From contig DEJS01000003.1 of assembly GCA_002353485.1 (NCBI GenBank), positions 1 to 55,468 on the forward strand: a DNA stretch of 55,468 nt, read 5' to 3'. The translations under genes and the position numbers were made by a program. The DNA is from Prevotella sp. UBA2742 (GTDB lineage: Bacteria > Bacteroidota > Bacteroidia > Bacteroidales > Bacteroidaceae). Of this stretch, positions 15,236-24,143 are shown one piece after another. Under the pieces are notes generated by a model. It was given only the letters and a program-made list of their open reading frames with translations. It was not told where the DNA came from and did not search any database. The first letter of the stretch is position 1; each line of letters starts with the position of its first letter.

Positions 15236-17833
15236 ATGGGATTCTGTTATCAGGAAAATACGCACTTCTCTCAGGCTGCACAATGCAGCCGGGAGAAGTT
15301 CTGGGAGAGCGTGCGCAGCACCTCTACTGCCTGGAAGATTGACAGCCGAAGGGAGATACTGGAGGCTGTAGAGCAACACGACGCTGAAGCCATCGACCGT
15401 TGGCTGAAGCAGACGGACTACGGGAAGTTTCTGGCCAAGAAGCGCGGCTTGAAGAAGGAGGCGGCACGCCAGAAATTCTTCGCCAAGACCGACGAGGAGC
15501 GGCTGCTGGCCTTTGCACAGGAGCTGAAGGACAATCTGACGGCCTTTATCTTCTCCTGCCGTGAGTTTGATGCCACGCCTACCGCCAATGGGAAGCCCTT
15601 CTGCCATCGCCGACTGGCCGACTGCCATCTGAACGGACTGGTGATGCTCGACATAGACCATGTGAACAATCCGACGGCGGTATTCGAGGCACTGAAGGCC
15701 AACGAGGCACTGATGGCTCGCACGGCGCTGGTACACATTACATCGTCGAAGAAGGGCATCCGCATCGTGTTTACGGCTAACGCGAAGGACGGCAACTTGG
15801 CCGACAATCAGATTGTGTTCGCCAAGGCACTGGGCTACAAGGCCGACCAGAGCTGCATTGATGCCACACGAAACTCTTTTGCTCCCAAGGAGGAAGATAT
15901 ACTTTACATCAACGAAGATTTATTGTTCGACTATTATGATCAGGATTTCGACAGGGAGTACACTCCCCAATATCGTGACAAGAAAACGCAGCCACTGCAT
16001 TATCAGTTTTCTGCTGAGCAAGTATCGACCTCTGTGATGTGGCGCGGCTATGACATACAGCGTATTATTGATGCGCGCTATGGCGACAAACTGCCCTGCG
16101 CAGCCGATAGCAACCGTCACAACGAGAGTCTCAAGCTGGCCACCGACCTGCTGCTTATGCTCGACGGCGACAAGCCCCTGGTGCAGCGCATCGTGGAGAG
16201 TCAGCCGTGGGTCAGGGAGATCATCGACGAGCGAGACGAGAACGTCGGCCAGACGGTGCAGAGTGCTGCCGACTGCGTGGCACAGAAGGAACGCAAGTAT
16301 GCCGCCAGCCAGCCCAGCAAGGCGATGCTGGAGGCGATTCAGAAGGCCACGGGCCGCACGTATCAGGACATCGTTGGAAGTGAAGAGTTAAGAGTGAAGA
16401 GTGAAAATTTTGCTGCCGCCAACTCTCAACTTTCAACTCTCAACTCTCAACTCGATGAGTGGGGTGCGGAGATCGAGGCACTGAGCGAGCACTTCCCTCT
16501 GCTGAAGGACATCACGAAGGGACTGAAGAAGAACCAGTATCCTGCGGCGCTGTTCGTGGGCGGCGGACTGCTGATGACGCTCATGACGCGCTGTACCTAT
16601 CGCTTCTATCATCGGCCAGAGGAGCTGCGCAGGCTCAATAACTCGACGCTCATCATCGGCGACCCTGCCAGCGGCAAGTCGTTCGCCACAAGGCTCTTTA
16701 AGTTGCTGGCGGCACCCATCGTAGAGGCCGACAAGGTGGGCAAGGATGCCATCAATGCCTACAGAGAGTTGATGAAGACCAAGGGCGCCAACAAGGATAA
16801 GCCCAAGAAGCCGAAGGTGGTAGTTCGCGTGCATCCGGCACGAACCTCCAATGCACAGTTCATCCAGGACATGGTGAACGCCGTGGAGGTGGTGGATGGT
16901 CAGGAGATGCAACTGCACATGCTGACCTTCGACACGGAGCTGGACAACACGGTGACGGTGCAGAAGGGCGGCTCGTGGATAGACAAGTTCTCGATGGAGC
17001 TGAAGGCGTTCCACAACGAGGAGGACGGTCAGGCGTACTCGAATGTGGACTCCATCCTGCAGGACTTCATCGTCACCTGGAACTTTATCTACACAGGCAC
17101 GCCCATCGCCCTGAAAAAGAAGGTGAACGAGCAGAACTTCGGCTCTGGTCTGGCCACCCGACTGACCTGCATACCGCTGCCCGCCACCAACTTCGAGATG
17201 CTCCAGCGAGAAACGACTGTTGACTACGACAGCGACAATCGGCTGAAGGAGTGGGCCGTGAAGCTCGACCGCATGAAGGGGCTGCTGACACTCGACAAGA
17301 TTGTGGACGAACTCTATGACTGGACGGCTCGCCGCATGATGGACGCCAAGGAGAACGACTCGCGTGCCGACGAGATGCTGCTCAAGCGTTGTGCCTACCA
17401 CGGGCTGAACTTCTCGGCGCCGTTCATCGTGATGCGCCATTGGGACAAGATGCATCAGGACGGTGACTACTGGTGTGGCGAGTTTGAGACCGATGAGACG
17501 GACTGGCGTCTGGCTGAACTGATAGTCAACATCCAGTACGCCTGCCAACGCTACTACTTCGGGGCCATGGCCGAGGCCTACTTCGACAACAAGCTGAAGG
17601 ATGCATCAGTCAACGTGCAGCGTCGGCAAAAGACCTTCGAGAGCTTTGCCCGTTTGCCAGAGGAATTCAGTGTTGACGACGTGATGCGCTGTTTCAACAT
17701 GACAAGCGAAGGTGCTGCAAGAGTCAGGATTAAACGCTTAGTAGATGACCGTCTGGCCGTAAAGGTGGGCGAAACGAGAGAAGGTAACGTCTATAAGGCT
17801 CGTTATCGTAAGACAGGAACCATTATGTTGTAA
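15236..17833 (+). CDS. VirE-N (BT4734-like) primase-type / P-loop ATPase fusion
   Basis: An 865-residue protein. Residues ~90-215 match the VirE N-terminal/BT4734-like domain (HRRLADCHLNGLVMLDIDHV, then SSKKGIRIVFTANA), related to bifunctional primase folds. The C-terminal half is a DUF3987-like helicase with Walker A in GDPASGKSFATRLF (~480). A heptad repeat insertion (16377-16453) lies between the two domains. I chose ATG 15236 (MGFCYQENTHFSQAAQ) because the ATG at 15173 would overlap the previous gene by 59 nt. Such proteins occur in Bacteroidetes mobile or integrated cassettes and may replicate an element or act in defence. Confidence 0.8.
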   Translation: MGFCYQENTHFSQAAQCSREKFWESVRSTSTAWKIDSRREILEAVEQHDAEAIDRWLKQTDYGKFLAKKRGLKKEAARQKFFAKTDEERLLAFAQELKDNLTAFIFSCREFDATPTANGKPFCHRRLADCHLNGLVMLDIDHVNNPTAVFEALKANEALMARTALVHITSSKKGIRIVFTANAKDGNLADNQIVFAKALGYKADQSCIDATRNSFAPKEEDILYINEDLLFDYYDQDFDREYTPQYRDKKTQPLHYQFSAEQVSTSVMWRGYDIQRIIDARYGDKLPCAADSNRHNESLKLATDLLLMLDGDKPLVQRIVESQPWVREIIDERDENVGQTVQSAADCVAQKERKYAASQPSKAMLEAIQKATGRTYQDIVGSEELRVKSENFAAANSQLSTLNSQLDEWGAEIEALSEHFPLLKDITKGLKKNQYPAALFVGGGLLMTLMTRCTYRFYHRPEELRRLNNSTLIIGDPASGKSFATRLFKLLAAPIVEADKVGKDAINAYRELMKTKGANKDKPKKPKVVVRVHPARTSNAQFIQDMVNAVEVVDGQEMQLHMLTFDTELDNTVTVQKGGSWIDKFSMELKAFHNEEDGQAYSNVDSILQDFIVTWNFIYTGTPIALKKKVNEQNFGSGLATRLTCIPLPATNFEMLQRETTVDYDSDNRLKEWAVKLDRMKGLLTLDKIVDELYDWTARRMMDAKENDSRADEMLLKRCAYHGLNFSAPFIVMRHWDKMHQDGDYWCGEFETDETDWRLAELIVNIQYACQRYYFGAMAEAYFDNKLKDASVNVQRRQKTFESFARLPEEFSVDDVMRCFNMTSEGAARVRIKRLVDDRLAVKVGETREGNVYKARYRKTGTIML
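16377..16453 (+). repeat. Heptamer repeat element inside the primase-helicase gene
   Basis: The left arm has GTGAAGAGTTAAGAGTGAAG-type heptamers, the core is TTTGCTGCCGCC, and the right side consists of CAACTCT/CAACTTT heptamers. In frame it encodes SEELRVKSENFAAA followed by NSQLSTLNSQL. It lies between the VirE-N and ATPase domains. Confidence 0.9.
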
Positions 17834-17950
17834 CGGCGTATCGGCGTACCAGTGTATCATTTAATATGTGCCGGCGGCTTTAATATCAAAATCGAACAAA
17901 AAGGACATTTCTTTGTTCGTGCGGATAATACGTAAAATGCAGAAAAGTTG

Positions 17951-17958
17951 TACCTTTG
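17951..17958 (+). promoter_or_regulatory. Bacteroidetes -7 box for the TolC/ABC exporter operon
   Basis: TACCTTTG followed by CACCC fits TAnnTTTG, 28 nt before the TolC-like start. The five exporter genes downstream show no other good promoter. Confidence 0.7.
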
Positions 17959-17985
17959 CACCCAGAAATACAATATTAGTAGGAA

Positions 17986-19308
17986 ATGAAGAAGATATTA
18001 TTTATCATGATGCTGTTGCCGGCATGGGCCACAGGACAGACACTCGACGAATGTCAGCGGGCTGCAGAGCGCAACTATCCGCTAATACGGCAGTATGGCC
18101 TCATCGAGAAGACCACAGAGCTGACGGTGGCTAACATTCAAAAGGGCTGGCTACCACAGTTATCGGCTTCGGCACAGGCTACTTATCAGAGCGATGTAAC
18201 GGCATGGCCCGACGAGATGAAGACCATGATGAGCGGCATGGGCATCGACATGGAGGGGCTGAAGAAAGCCCAGTACCGCATAGGCATCGACCTACAGCAG
18301 ACCGTCTACGACGGCGGTGCCATCAGCAGCCAGAAGAACATTACCCGTGAGCAGGGCAACGTGCAGTCGGCACAGACGGAAGTGAGTCTATATGCCGTGC
18401 GCCGCCGTGTGAACGAGATGTTTTTCTCGCTGCTCATGCTGGAAGAGCAGATGCTGCTGAACCGCGACCTGCAGGAACTGCTGGCCGCTAACGAACGGAA
18501 GCTGCAAGCCATGGTGAAAGGCGGCACGGCGGCAGAGAGCGACTGGCAGAACGTCAGGGCAGAACGGCTGAACGTGGTTCAGCAGGCCACCAACTTAGAG
18601 TCGCAGAAACGAATGCTGACGGCGATGCTTTCGACATTCTGCGGCATGGAGGTGAAGGAAATACAGAGAAGTGAAGAGTTAAGAGTGAAGAGTGAAGAAT
18701 TTGCTGCCGCCATACCATCCGCAGGCGATTCTTCACTTTTCACTTTTCATTCTTCACTTAACCGTCCGGAGATGCGACTCTTCGATGCCCAGCTGCGATT
18801 GGCCGATGCACAGGAACGAGGACTTAACGCGGCGCTAATGCCCCGGCTTGGCGTGTTTGCACAGGGGTATTATGGTTATCCCGGCCTGAACATGTTCGAG
18901 GACATGATGCGCCATCGGTGGAGTCTGAACGGCGTGATAGGTGCCCGTCTCACCTGGAACATCGGTGCACTCTATACGCGCAAGAACGACAAGGCGAAAC
19001 TGAAGTTGCAGCGCGAGGTGACGGAGTCGAACCGAGAGGTGTTCCTCTTCAACAACCGTCTGGAGCAGATTCAGCAGCAGGAAGAGATAGCCCGATACCG
19101 AAAACTGATGGCCGACGACGATGAGATCATCATGCTACGGTCGGCTGTGAGAAAGGCTGCCGAGTCGAAACTCGCACACGGCATCATCGACGTGAACGAC
19201 CTGCTACGCGAGATCAACCAGGAGAACGCTGCCCGTGTGCAACAGTCGATGCACGAGATAGAAATGCTGAAGGAAATCTACGACAACAAATTTACCACAA
19301 ACAACTAA
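17986..19308 (+). CDS. TolC-family outer-membrane efflux protein
   Basis: A 440-residue protein with a signal peptide (MKKILFIMMLLPAWATGQ) and the two long-helix TolC repeats starting QTLDECQRAAERNYPLIRQY. It forms the outer-membrane exit duct for the membrane-fusion and ABC proteins that follow. A heptad repeat element is translated in frame around residues 228-258 (SEELRVKSEEFAAA ... SSLFTFHSSLN), between the two halves of the fold, where a loop would tolerate it. It is the first gene of the exporter operon, 8 nt before the fusion protein. Confidence 0.9.
   Translation: MKKILFIMMLLPAWATGQTLDECQRAAERNYPLIRQYGLIEKTTELTVANIQKGWLPQLSASAQATYQSDVTAWPDEMKTMMSGMGIDMEGLKKAQYRIGIDLQQTVYDGGAISSQKNITREQGNVQSAQTEVSLYAVRRRVNEMFFSLLMLEEQMLLNRDLQELLAANERKLQAMVKGGTAAESDWQNVRAERLNVVQQATNLESQKRMLTAMLSTFCGMEVKEIQRSEELRVKSEEFAAAIPSAGDSSLFTFHSSLNRPEMRLFDAQLRLADAQERGLNAALMPRLGVFAQGYYGYPGLNMFEDMMRHRWSLNGVIGARLTWNIGALYTRKNDKAKLKLQREVTESNREVFLFNNRLEQIQQQEEIARYRKLMADDDEIIMLRSAVRKAAESKLAHGIIDVNDLLREINQENAARVQQSMHEIEMLKEIYDNKFTTNN
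18668..18760 (+). repeat. Palindromic heptamer element inside the tolC-like gene
   Basis: The left arm is GAAGTGAAGAGTTAAGAGTG and onward, the core GCTGCCGCCATACCATCC, and the right arm TTCACTTTTCACTTTTCATT and onward. The arms are inverted copies. Translation reads SEELRVKSEEF and SSLFTFHSSL. Confidence 0.9.
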
Positions 19309-19316
19309 TATTAGGA

Positions 19317-20213
19317 ATGAGTATGAGAAAGATACTGGCACTGGCAGGCACGACCCTGATGATGGCCGCCTGCGGAGAAAGCGAGAAAACGTATGATGCC
19401 ACCGGCACCTTTGAGGCCACTGAGACCACCGTATTTGCAGAGCAGAACGGTGCCTTGCTGACGTTCGACGTCAATGAGGGCGACAGCATCGGCCTTGGTC
19501 AGGAGGTAGGTCTGATAGACACCACGCAGACGTGGCTGAAGATACAGCAGCAGGAAGCCACCAAACAGGTATATCAGAGCCAGAAGCCAGACATGGAACG
19601 ACAGATAGCCGCCACGCGCCAGCAGTTGGCTAAGGCACGGCAGGACGAGCAACGCTACCGCGAGCTAGTAGCTGACGGTGCGGCTCCCTCGAAGATGCTC
19701 GACGATGCTACGAGCCAGGTGAAGGTGTTGCAGAAACAGTTGGATGCGCAGGTATCAACCCTCAACTCTCAACTTTCAACCCTCAACTCTCAACTTTCGA
19801 CAGCAGACGTCCAGATAGAACAACTACGCGACATGCTCCGCAAATGCCACGTCACCGCGCCCACCAAAGGCCTGGTGCTGGAGAAATACGTGGAGCGGGG
19901 CGAATTTGTGGCCACAGGCAAGCCACTGTTCAAGGTGGCCGACACACAAGCCATGTATCTTCGGGCCTACGTCACCTCGGCCCAACTGCAAACCGTCAAG
20001 TTAGGTCAGCGGGTGAAGGTGTTTGCCGACTATGGCGACCAGCAGAAGAAGGAGTACGACGGCACCGTCACATGGATTTCCTCGCGCTCGGAGTTCACGC
20101 CCAAGACCATCCTGACCGACGACGAGCGAGCCGACCTGGTGTATGCCGTGAAGATAGCCGTCAGGAACGACGGTTATATAAAGATTGGTATGTACGGAGA
20201 GGTCTCTTTTTAG
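19317..20213 (+). CDS. Membrane-fusion (HlyD/YbhG-like) lipoprotein
   Basis: A 298-residue periplasmic adaptor. The start MSMRKILALAGTTLMMAACG contains a lipobox ending in Cys, so it is anchored as a lipoprotein. The biotinyl-lipoyl half (FEATETTVFAEQNGALLTFD), a helical hairpin and a beta-barrel (LEKYVERGEFVATGKPLFKV) follow. The hairpin contains an in-frame STLNSQL heptad insertion (about residues 147-161). The stop TAG overlaps the first base of a gene-border repeat at 20212-20239. It links the inner-membrane ABC proteins to the TolC-like duct. Confidence 0.88.
   Translation: MSMRKILALAGTTLMMAACGESEKTYDATGTFEATETTVFAEQNGALLTFDVNEGDSIGLGQEVGLIDTTQTWLKIQQQEATKQVYQSQKPDMERQIAATRQQLAKARQDEQRYRELVADGAAPSKMLDDATSQVKVLQKQLDAQVSTLNSQLSTLNSQLSTADVQIEQLRDMLRKCHVTAPTKGLVLEKYVERGEFVATGKPLFKVADTQAMYLRAYVTSAQLQTVKLGQRVKVFADYGDQQKKEYDGTVTWISSRSEFTPKTILTDDERADLVYAVKIAVRNDGYIKIGMYGEVSF
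19755..19799 (+). repeat. CAACTCT-type heptamer repeat inside the fusion-protein gene
   Basis: Six units of TCAACTC/TCAACTT/TCAACCC in tandem with strict 7-nt period encode STLNSQLSTLNSQLS (and one more QLS), a 7-residue peptide period, in the coiled-coil hairpin. Confidence 0.9.
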
Positions 20214-20239
20214 TGAAGAGTGAAGAATTTGCTGCCGCT
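20212..20239 (+). repeat. Heptamer element at the fusion-protein/ATPase gene border
   Basis: AGTGAAGAGTGAAGAATTTG followed by CTGCCGCT ends directly at the ATPase start codon. Unlike in-gene copies, it keeps TGA instead of TTA. It overlaps the stop codon of the fusion-protein gene and provides the whole intergenic spacer. Confidence 0.88.
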
Positions 20240-21730
20240 ATGAATGCAATAGAAGTGAATCATGTGAGCAAAAACTACGGACAGGTGAAGGCACTTGACG
20301 ATGTATCGTTCTCGGTCTCGAAGGGCGAGGTGTTCGGACTCATCGGCCCTGACGGTGCAGGCAAGACCTCGATGTTCCGCATACTCTGCTCCCTGCTGTT
20401 GCCAGAGACTGGCACGGCAGCGGTAGACGGCTTCGACGTCGTCAGCCAGATGCGCGAGGTACGCTGCCGCGTGGGCTATATGCCTGGCAAGTTCTCGCTG
20501 TATCAAGATTTGACCGTCGAGGAGAACCTGCAGTTCTTCGCCACGCTGTTCGGCACGACTGTCGAGGCGGGCTACGACTCAATCCGTGCCATCTACTCGC
20601 AGATAGAGCGGTTCAAAGACCGCAAGGCCGGAGCACTGTCGGGCGGTATGAAGCAGAAGTTGGCACTCTCCTGTGCGCTGGTACACTCGCCCAGCGTGCT
20701 CTTCCTCGACGAGCCCACCACAGGTGTCGACCCCGTGAGCCGCAAGGAGCTATGGGAGATGCTCCTGTCGCTGAAAGAGCAGGGCATCACCATCGTGGCT
20801 TCCACGCCCTACCTCGACGAGGTGCGCTGCTGCGAGCGCGTGGCATTTCTCGACCACGGACGGCTAAGGGGCGTCGGAACGCCCGAGGCCATCTTGGATG
20901 AGTTCAGGGATATCTTCAATCCGCCGCCATTGAAAGCCTCCTCAAGCCCCTCCTTATCTAATCAAACATCCCATCCTTCAGAGGGGCTTGGGGAGACTGT
21001 CATTGAGGTATCGCATCTGGTAAAGGCCTTCGGCACGTTCCACGCCGTCGACGACATCTCGTTCAGCGTCAGGCGCGGCGAGATATTCGGCTTCCTTGGG
21101 GCCAACGGCGCAGGCAAGACCACCGCTATGCACATGCTGACGGGACTGAACCAACCTACCAGCGGCACGGGTACCGTCTGCGGATTCGACATACGCACCC
21201 AGCACGAACAGATAAAGAAGCACATCGGCTACATGTCGCAGCGCTTCTCGCTCTACGAGGATATGACCGTCGCCGAGAACATCCGTCTCTTTGCCGGCAT
21301 CTACGGCATGAAAGAGGAAGAGATAAAAGTAAAGACCGACGAGCTGCTGCGCCGACTGCAGTTCACGGAGCACAAGGACACGCTGGTCAGGAGCCTGCCG
21401 CTGGGCTGGAAGCAAAAGCTGGCCTTCTCCGTCTCGATTTTCCACAATCCGGGCGTGGTGTTCCTCGATGAACCGACGGGCGGTGTCGATCCTGCCACGC
21501 GCCGCCAGTTCTGGGAACTCATCTACGACGCTGCCCGCCGCGGCATCACCATCTTCGTCACCACCCACTACATGGACGAGGCCGAATACTGCGACCGCAT
21601 CTCCATCATGGTCGACGGCAAAATCAGCGCCCTCGGCACGCCCGACGAGCTCAAAGCGCGGTTCCATCAGCCCGACATGGACCATGTGTTCACCTATCTG
21701 GCGCGGCAGGCCAAGAGAAGTGAGAAGTGA
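20240..21730 (+). CDS. Double ABC ATPase (YbhF-like) of the exporter
   Basis: A 496-residue protein with two complete nucleotide-binding domains. The first has Walker A GPDGAGKTS and LSGGMKQKL; the second has GANGAGKTT and a degenerate signature region (RSLPLGWKQKLAFS), then FLDEPTGGVDP. The GPDGAGKT variant is typical of YbhF proteins. The domains are joined by a linker (PPPLKASSSPSLSNQTSHPS) encoded by a different palindromic repeat. Start 20240 (MNAIEVNHVSKNYGQ) is chosen by family length; an ATG at 19844 in the same frame lies within the preceding gene. The stop codon comes from the repeat that follows. Confidence 0.9.
   Translation: MNAIEVNHVSKNYGQVKALDDVSFSVSKGEVFGLIGPDGAGKTSMFRILCSLLLPETGTAAVDGFDVVSQMREVRCRVGYMPGKFSLYQDLTVEENLQFFATLFGTTVEAGYDSIRAIYSQIERFKDRKAGALSGGMKQKLALSCALVHSPSVLFLDEPTTGVDPVSRKELWEMLLSLKEQGITIVASTPYLDEVRCCERVAFLDHGRLRGVGTPEAILDEFRDIFNPPPLKASSSPSLSNQTSHPSEGLGETVIEVSHLVKAFGTFHAVDDISFSVRRGEIFGFLGANGAGKTTAMHMLTGLNQPTSGTGTVCGFDIRTQHEQIKKHIGYMSQRFSLYEDMTVAENIRLFAGIYGMKEEEIKVKTDELLRRLQFTEHKDTLVRSLPLGWKQKLAFSVSIFHNPGVVFLDEPTGGVDPATRRQFWELIYDAARRGITIFVTTHYMDEAEYCDRISIMVDGKISALGTPDELKARFHQPDMDHVFTYLARQAKRSEK
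20937..20997 (+). repeat. GC-rich inverted repeat in the linker between the two ATPase domains
   Basis: CTCCTCAAGCCCCTC near 20939-20953 pairs with GAGGGGCTTGGGGAG near 20981-20995 (one mismatch). It is a different family from the heptamer elements but likewise translated in frame. Confidence 0.8.
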
Positions 21731-21793
21731 AGAGTGAAAAGTGAAGAAGGTTTAGCTCGGCGGCCCGAAGGGGAAAGCCAATTTGCTACCGCT
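21717..21793 (+). repeat. Heptamer element between the ATPase and first permease genes
   Basis: AGAAGTGAGAAGTGAAGAGT-type heptamers carry on into a 52-bp stretch (21741-21792) identical, in reverse, to 36649-36700 in the NRPS gene. This border copy keeps TGA and provides the ATPase stop codon (ending ...KRSEK). Confidence 0.9.
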
Positions 21794-21808
21794 TGTATTT
21801 AAACAATA

Positions 21809-22930
21809 ATGAAACAGTTTATCAGTTTTGTCATCAAAGAAGCCAAGCACATTCTGCGCGACAAGCGCACAATGCTCATCCTCTTCGGCATGCCCGTGGT
21901 GATGATGCTGCTCTTCGGCTTCGCCATCACGACCGACGTCAGAAATGTGCGCACGGTGGTGGTCACCTCGCAGATGGACCATCAGACACAGCAGGCCGTG
22001 GAACGCCTCTCTCAGTCGGAGTACTTCACCATCACCGCCACCGTCCATACACCACAGGAAGCCGAGCGGCTCATCCGCAGCCAGCAGGCCGATATGGCCG
22101 TGGTGTTCGCCAGCGACTACGCCAGCCGTAAGAGCGGCTTGCAGCTAATCGTCGACGGCTCCGACCCCAACATGGCCCAGCAATGGACCACCTATGCACA
22201 GCAGACCCTTTTAAGTGAAGAGTTAAGAGTGAAGAGTGAAGAATTTTCTACCGGATTCCCAACTTTGGCGGCAGCAAATTCTTCACTCTTCACTCTTCAC
22301 TCTTCACTCCTCTACAATCCACAGATGAAGTCGGCCTACAACTTCGTGCCGGCCATTATGGGCATGTTGCTGATGCTCATCTGCGCCATGATGACCTCCA
22401 TCTCGATTGTACGCGAGAAGGAGCGTGGCACGATGGAGGTGCTACTCGTTTCGCCCGTACGCCCGCTGACCATCATCATCGCCAAGGCCGTGCCCTATTT
22501 GGTACTGGCCTTCGCAATCCTCGTTGTCATTCTGCTGATGGCCCGCCATGTGCTCGGCGTGCCACTCGCCGGCTCGCTGTTCTGGATTATCGCCATCTCC
22601 ACATTATACATATTATTAGCCCTCTCACTGGGTCTGCTCATCTCCAGCGTCGCCCAGACGCAACTCGTGGCCCTGCTTCTCTCGGCCATGGTGCTGCTGA
22701 TGCCCGTGGTGATGCTCTCGGGCATGATGTTCCCCGTGGAGTCGATGCCCGTGGTACTGCAGTGGATAGCCGCCGTCGTGCCGCCCCGCTACTATATCGA
22801 CGCCATGCGCAAGCTGATGATCATGGGTGTGGGCATTGGCGAGGTGATGAAGGAGGTCACCATCCTCGCCGCCATGACCGCCCTGCTGCTCACTGTCGCC
22901 CTGAAGAAGTTCAAAGTAAGGCTGGAATAA
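21809..22930 (+). CDS. ABC-2 type permease (YbhS/YbhR-like), first copy
   Basis: A 373-residue integral membrane protein. An N-terminal anchor (DKRTMLILFGMPVVMMLLFG) is followed by a large periplasmic domain and five more hydrophobic segments (for example YNFVPAIMGMLLMLICAMM). The EKERGTMEVLLVSPVRP coupling motif of the ABC2_membrane_3 family is present. A palindromic heptamer element (22212-22309) is translated within the periplasmic domain just before the membrane part. It pairs with the second permease as a heterodimer served by the double ATPase. Confidence 0.9.
   Translation: MKQFISFVIKEAKHILRDKRTMLILFGMPVVMMLLFGFAITTDVRNVRTVVVTSQMDHQTQQAVERLSQSEYFTITATVHTPQEAERLIRSQQADMAVVFASDYASRKSGLQLIVDGSDPNMAQQWTTYAQQTLLSEELRVKSEEFSTGFPTLAAANSSLFTLHSSLLYNPQMKSAYNFVPAIMGMLLMLICAMMTSISIVREKERGTMEVLLVSPVRPLTIIIAKAVPYLVLAFAILVVILLMARHVLGVPLAGSLFWIIAISTLYILLALSLGLLISSVAQTQLVALLLSAMVLLMPVVMLSGMMFPVESMPVVLQWIAAVVPPRYYIDAMRKLMIMGVGIGEVMKEVTILAAMTALLLTVALKKFKVRLE
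22212..22309 (+). repeat. Palindromic heptamer element inside the first permease gene
   Basis: The left arm AAGTGAAGAGTTAAGAGTGA and the right arm TTCTTCACTCTTCACTCTTC are inverted copies around a ~35-nt centre with GGCGGCAGCAAA. The reading frame gives LLSEELRVKSEEFSTG and SSLFTLHSSLLYN. The in-frame TGA position is TTA. Confidence 0.92.
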
Positions 22931-22946
22931 CTGTCAACTCTCAATT

Positions 22947-23981
22947 ATGCTCAGGTATCTCATACAAAAGGAATTTCTGCAGATTCGCCGCAATGCCTTT
23001 CTGCCGCGGCTCATCATCTTGTTTCCCATCATCATCATGTGCGTCATGCCGTGGGTGATGCAGATGGAGGTGAAGAACATCCGTGTCGATGTTGTCGACA
23101 TCGACCATACCGTCGAGTCGCAACGGCTGATTGGTCAGATAGCAGCCTCACGCTATTTTATCTTTAACGGACAGCGGGCCACCTACGCCGAGGCTATGAA
23201 AGACATCGAGAAAGGACAGGCCGACATCATCCTGGAGATTCGCGACGGACAGTATCTCATTGCCGCCAATGCCGTCAATGGCACTAAGGGCTCGATGGGC
23301 TCGGCCTACCTAAGCCAGATTTTAAGTGAAGAGTTTAGAGTGTGCACTCTTCACTCTTCACTTGTATTGTACAACAAAGGGCAGAACTACAAGCTCTACA
23401 TGATTCCCGCCCTGCTGGCCATCGTGATGATGCTGATGACGGGTTTCCTGCCTACGCTCAACATCGTAGGCGAGAAGGAAAGTGGCACCATCGAGCAAAT
23501 CAACGTCACGCCCGTATCGAAGTGGGCCTTCATCCTATCCAAACTCATCCCATACTGGCTCATCGCCCTCTTCGTGGTCACCGTCTGTCTACTGCTGGCG
23601 TGGTTTGTCTACGGCCTCGCACCCGCCGGACCGCTTTGGCTCATCTACCTGCTCGCCATGCTCCTGGCCCTGTTCTTCTCTAGCTTCGGACTCATCATCT
23701 CCAACTACAGCGACACCATGCAGCAGGCCATGTTCGTCATGTGGTTCTTCATAGTCTGCATCATGCTGCTCAGCGGACTCTTCACACCCACGCGCTCCAT
23801 GCCCGACTGGGCCTACCTGACCACCTACGTCAACCCAATGCACTACTTCATCGATGCCATCCGCACCGTCTTCATCCGTGGCGGCGGACTCCACGACGTG
23901 GCCCATCAGCTGCTATCTCTCCTCACCATCGGAACCGTCACGGCCGTATGGGCAGTCACAAGCTATAAGAAGAACAACTGA
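22947..23981 (+). CDS. ABC-2 type permease (YbhS/YbhR-like), second copy
   Basis: A 344-residue paralogue of the preceding permease with the same topology: an N-terminal segment (FLPRLIILFPIIIMCVMPWV), a periplasmic domain, then five segments. The coupling motif GEKESGTIEQINVTPVSKWA is present. A shorter heptamer element is translated at the matching place before the membrane part (SEEFRVCTLHSSL). The gene starts 16 nt after the first permease and ends the exporter operon. The substrate cannot be read from the sequence; YbhFSR relatives export drugs and ions. Confidence 0.9.
   Translation: MLRYLIQKEFLQIRRNAFLPRLIILFPIIIMCVMPWVMQMEVKNIRVDVVDIDHTVESQRLIGQIAASRYFIFNGQRATYAEAMKDIEKGQADIILEIRDGQYLIAANAVNGTKGSMGSAYLSQILSEEFRVCTLHSSLVLYNKGQNYKLYMIPALLAIVMMLMTGFLPTLNIVGEKESGTIEQINVTPVSKWAFILSKLIPYWLIALFVVTVCLLLAWFVYGLAPAGPLWLIYLLAMLLALFFSSFGLIISNYSDTMQQAMFVMWFFIVCIMLLSGLFTPTRSMPDWAYLTTYVNPMHYFIDAIRTVFIRGGGLHDVAHQLLSLLTIGTVTAVWAVTSYKKNN
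23323..23363 (+). repeat. Short palindromic heptamer element inside the second permease gene
   Basis: AAGTGAAGAGTTTAGAGTGT and GCACTCTTCACTCTTCACTT form an almost perfect inverted repeat without a core. In-frame TGA is replaced by TTT. It lies at the same relative position as the element in the first permease. Confidence 0.9.
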
Positions 23982-24130
23982 CGGATTACCAGAAAAAAAC
24001 AGAGAAAGTTACTATTTAAATACCACCGCAGGGAAGCGTGGCACGCCGCTTTTGGCCTGCTATTGTTAAAAAAGGACAAGGAGAGGGCATTTTCTTCATC
24101 CTTCGTTCTTTTTTCTTCAGTAAAAATATG

Positions 24131-24138
24131 TACCTTTG
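24131..24138 (+). promoter_or_regulatory. Bacteroidetes -7 box immediately before the LptD-like start
   Basis: TACCTTTG followed by CAGCC, then GTG at 24144. The expected transcription start coincides with the GTG, implying a leaderless or nearly leaderless mRNA. Confidence 0.65.
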
Positions 24139-24143
24139 CAGCC

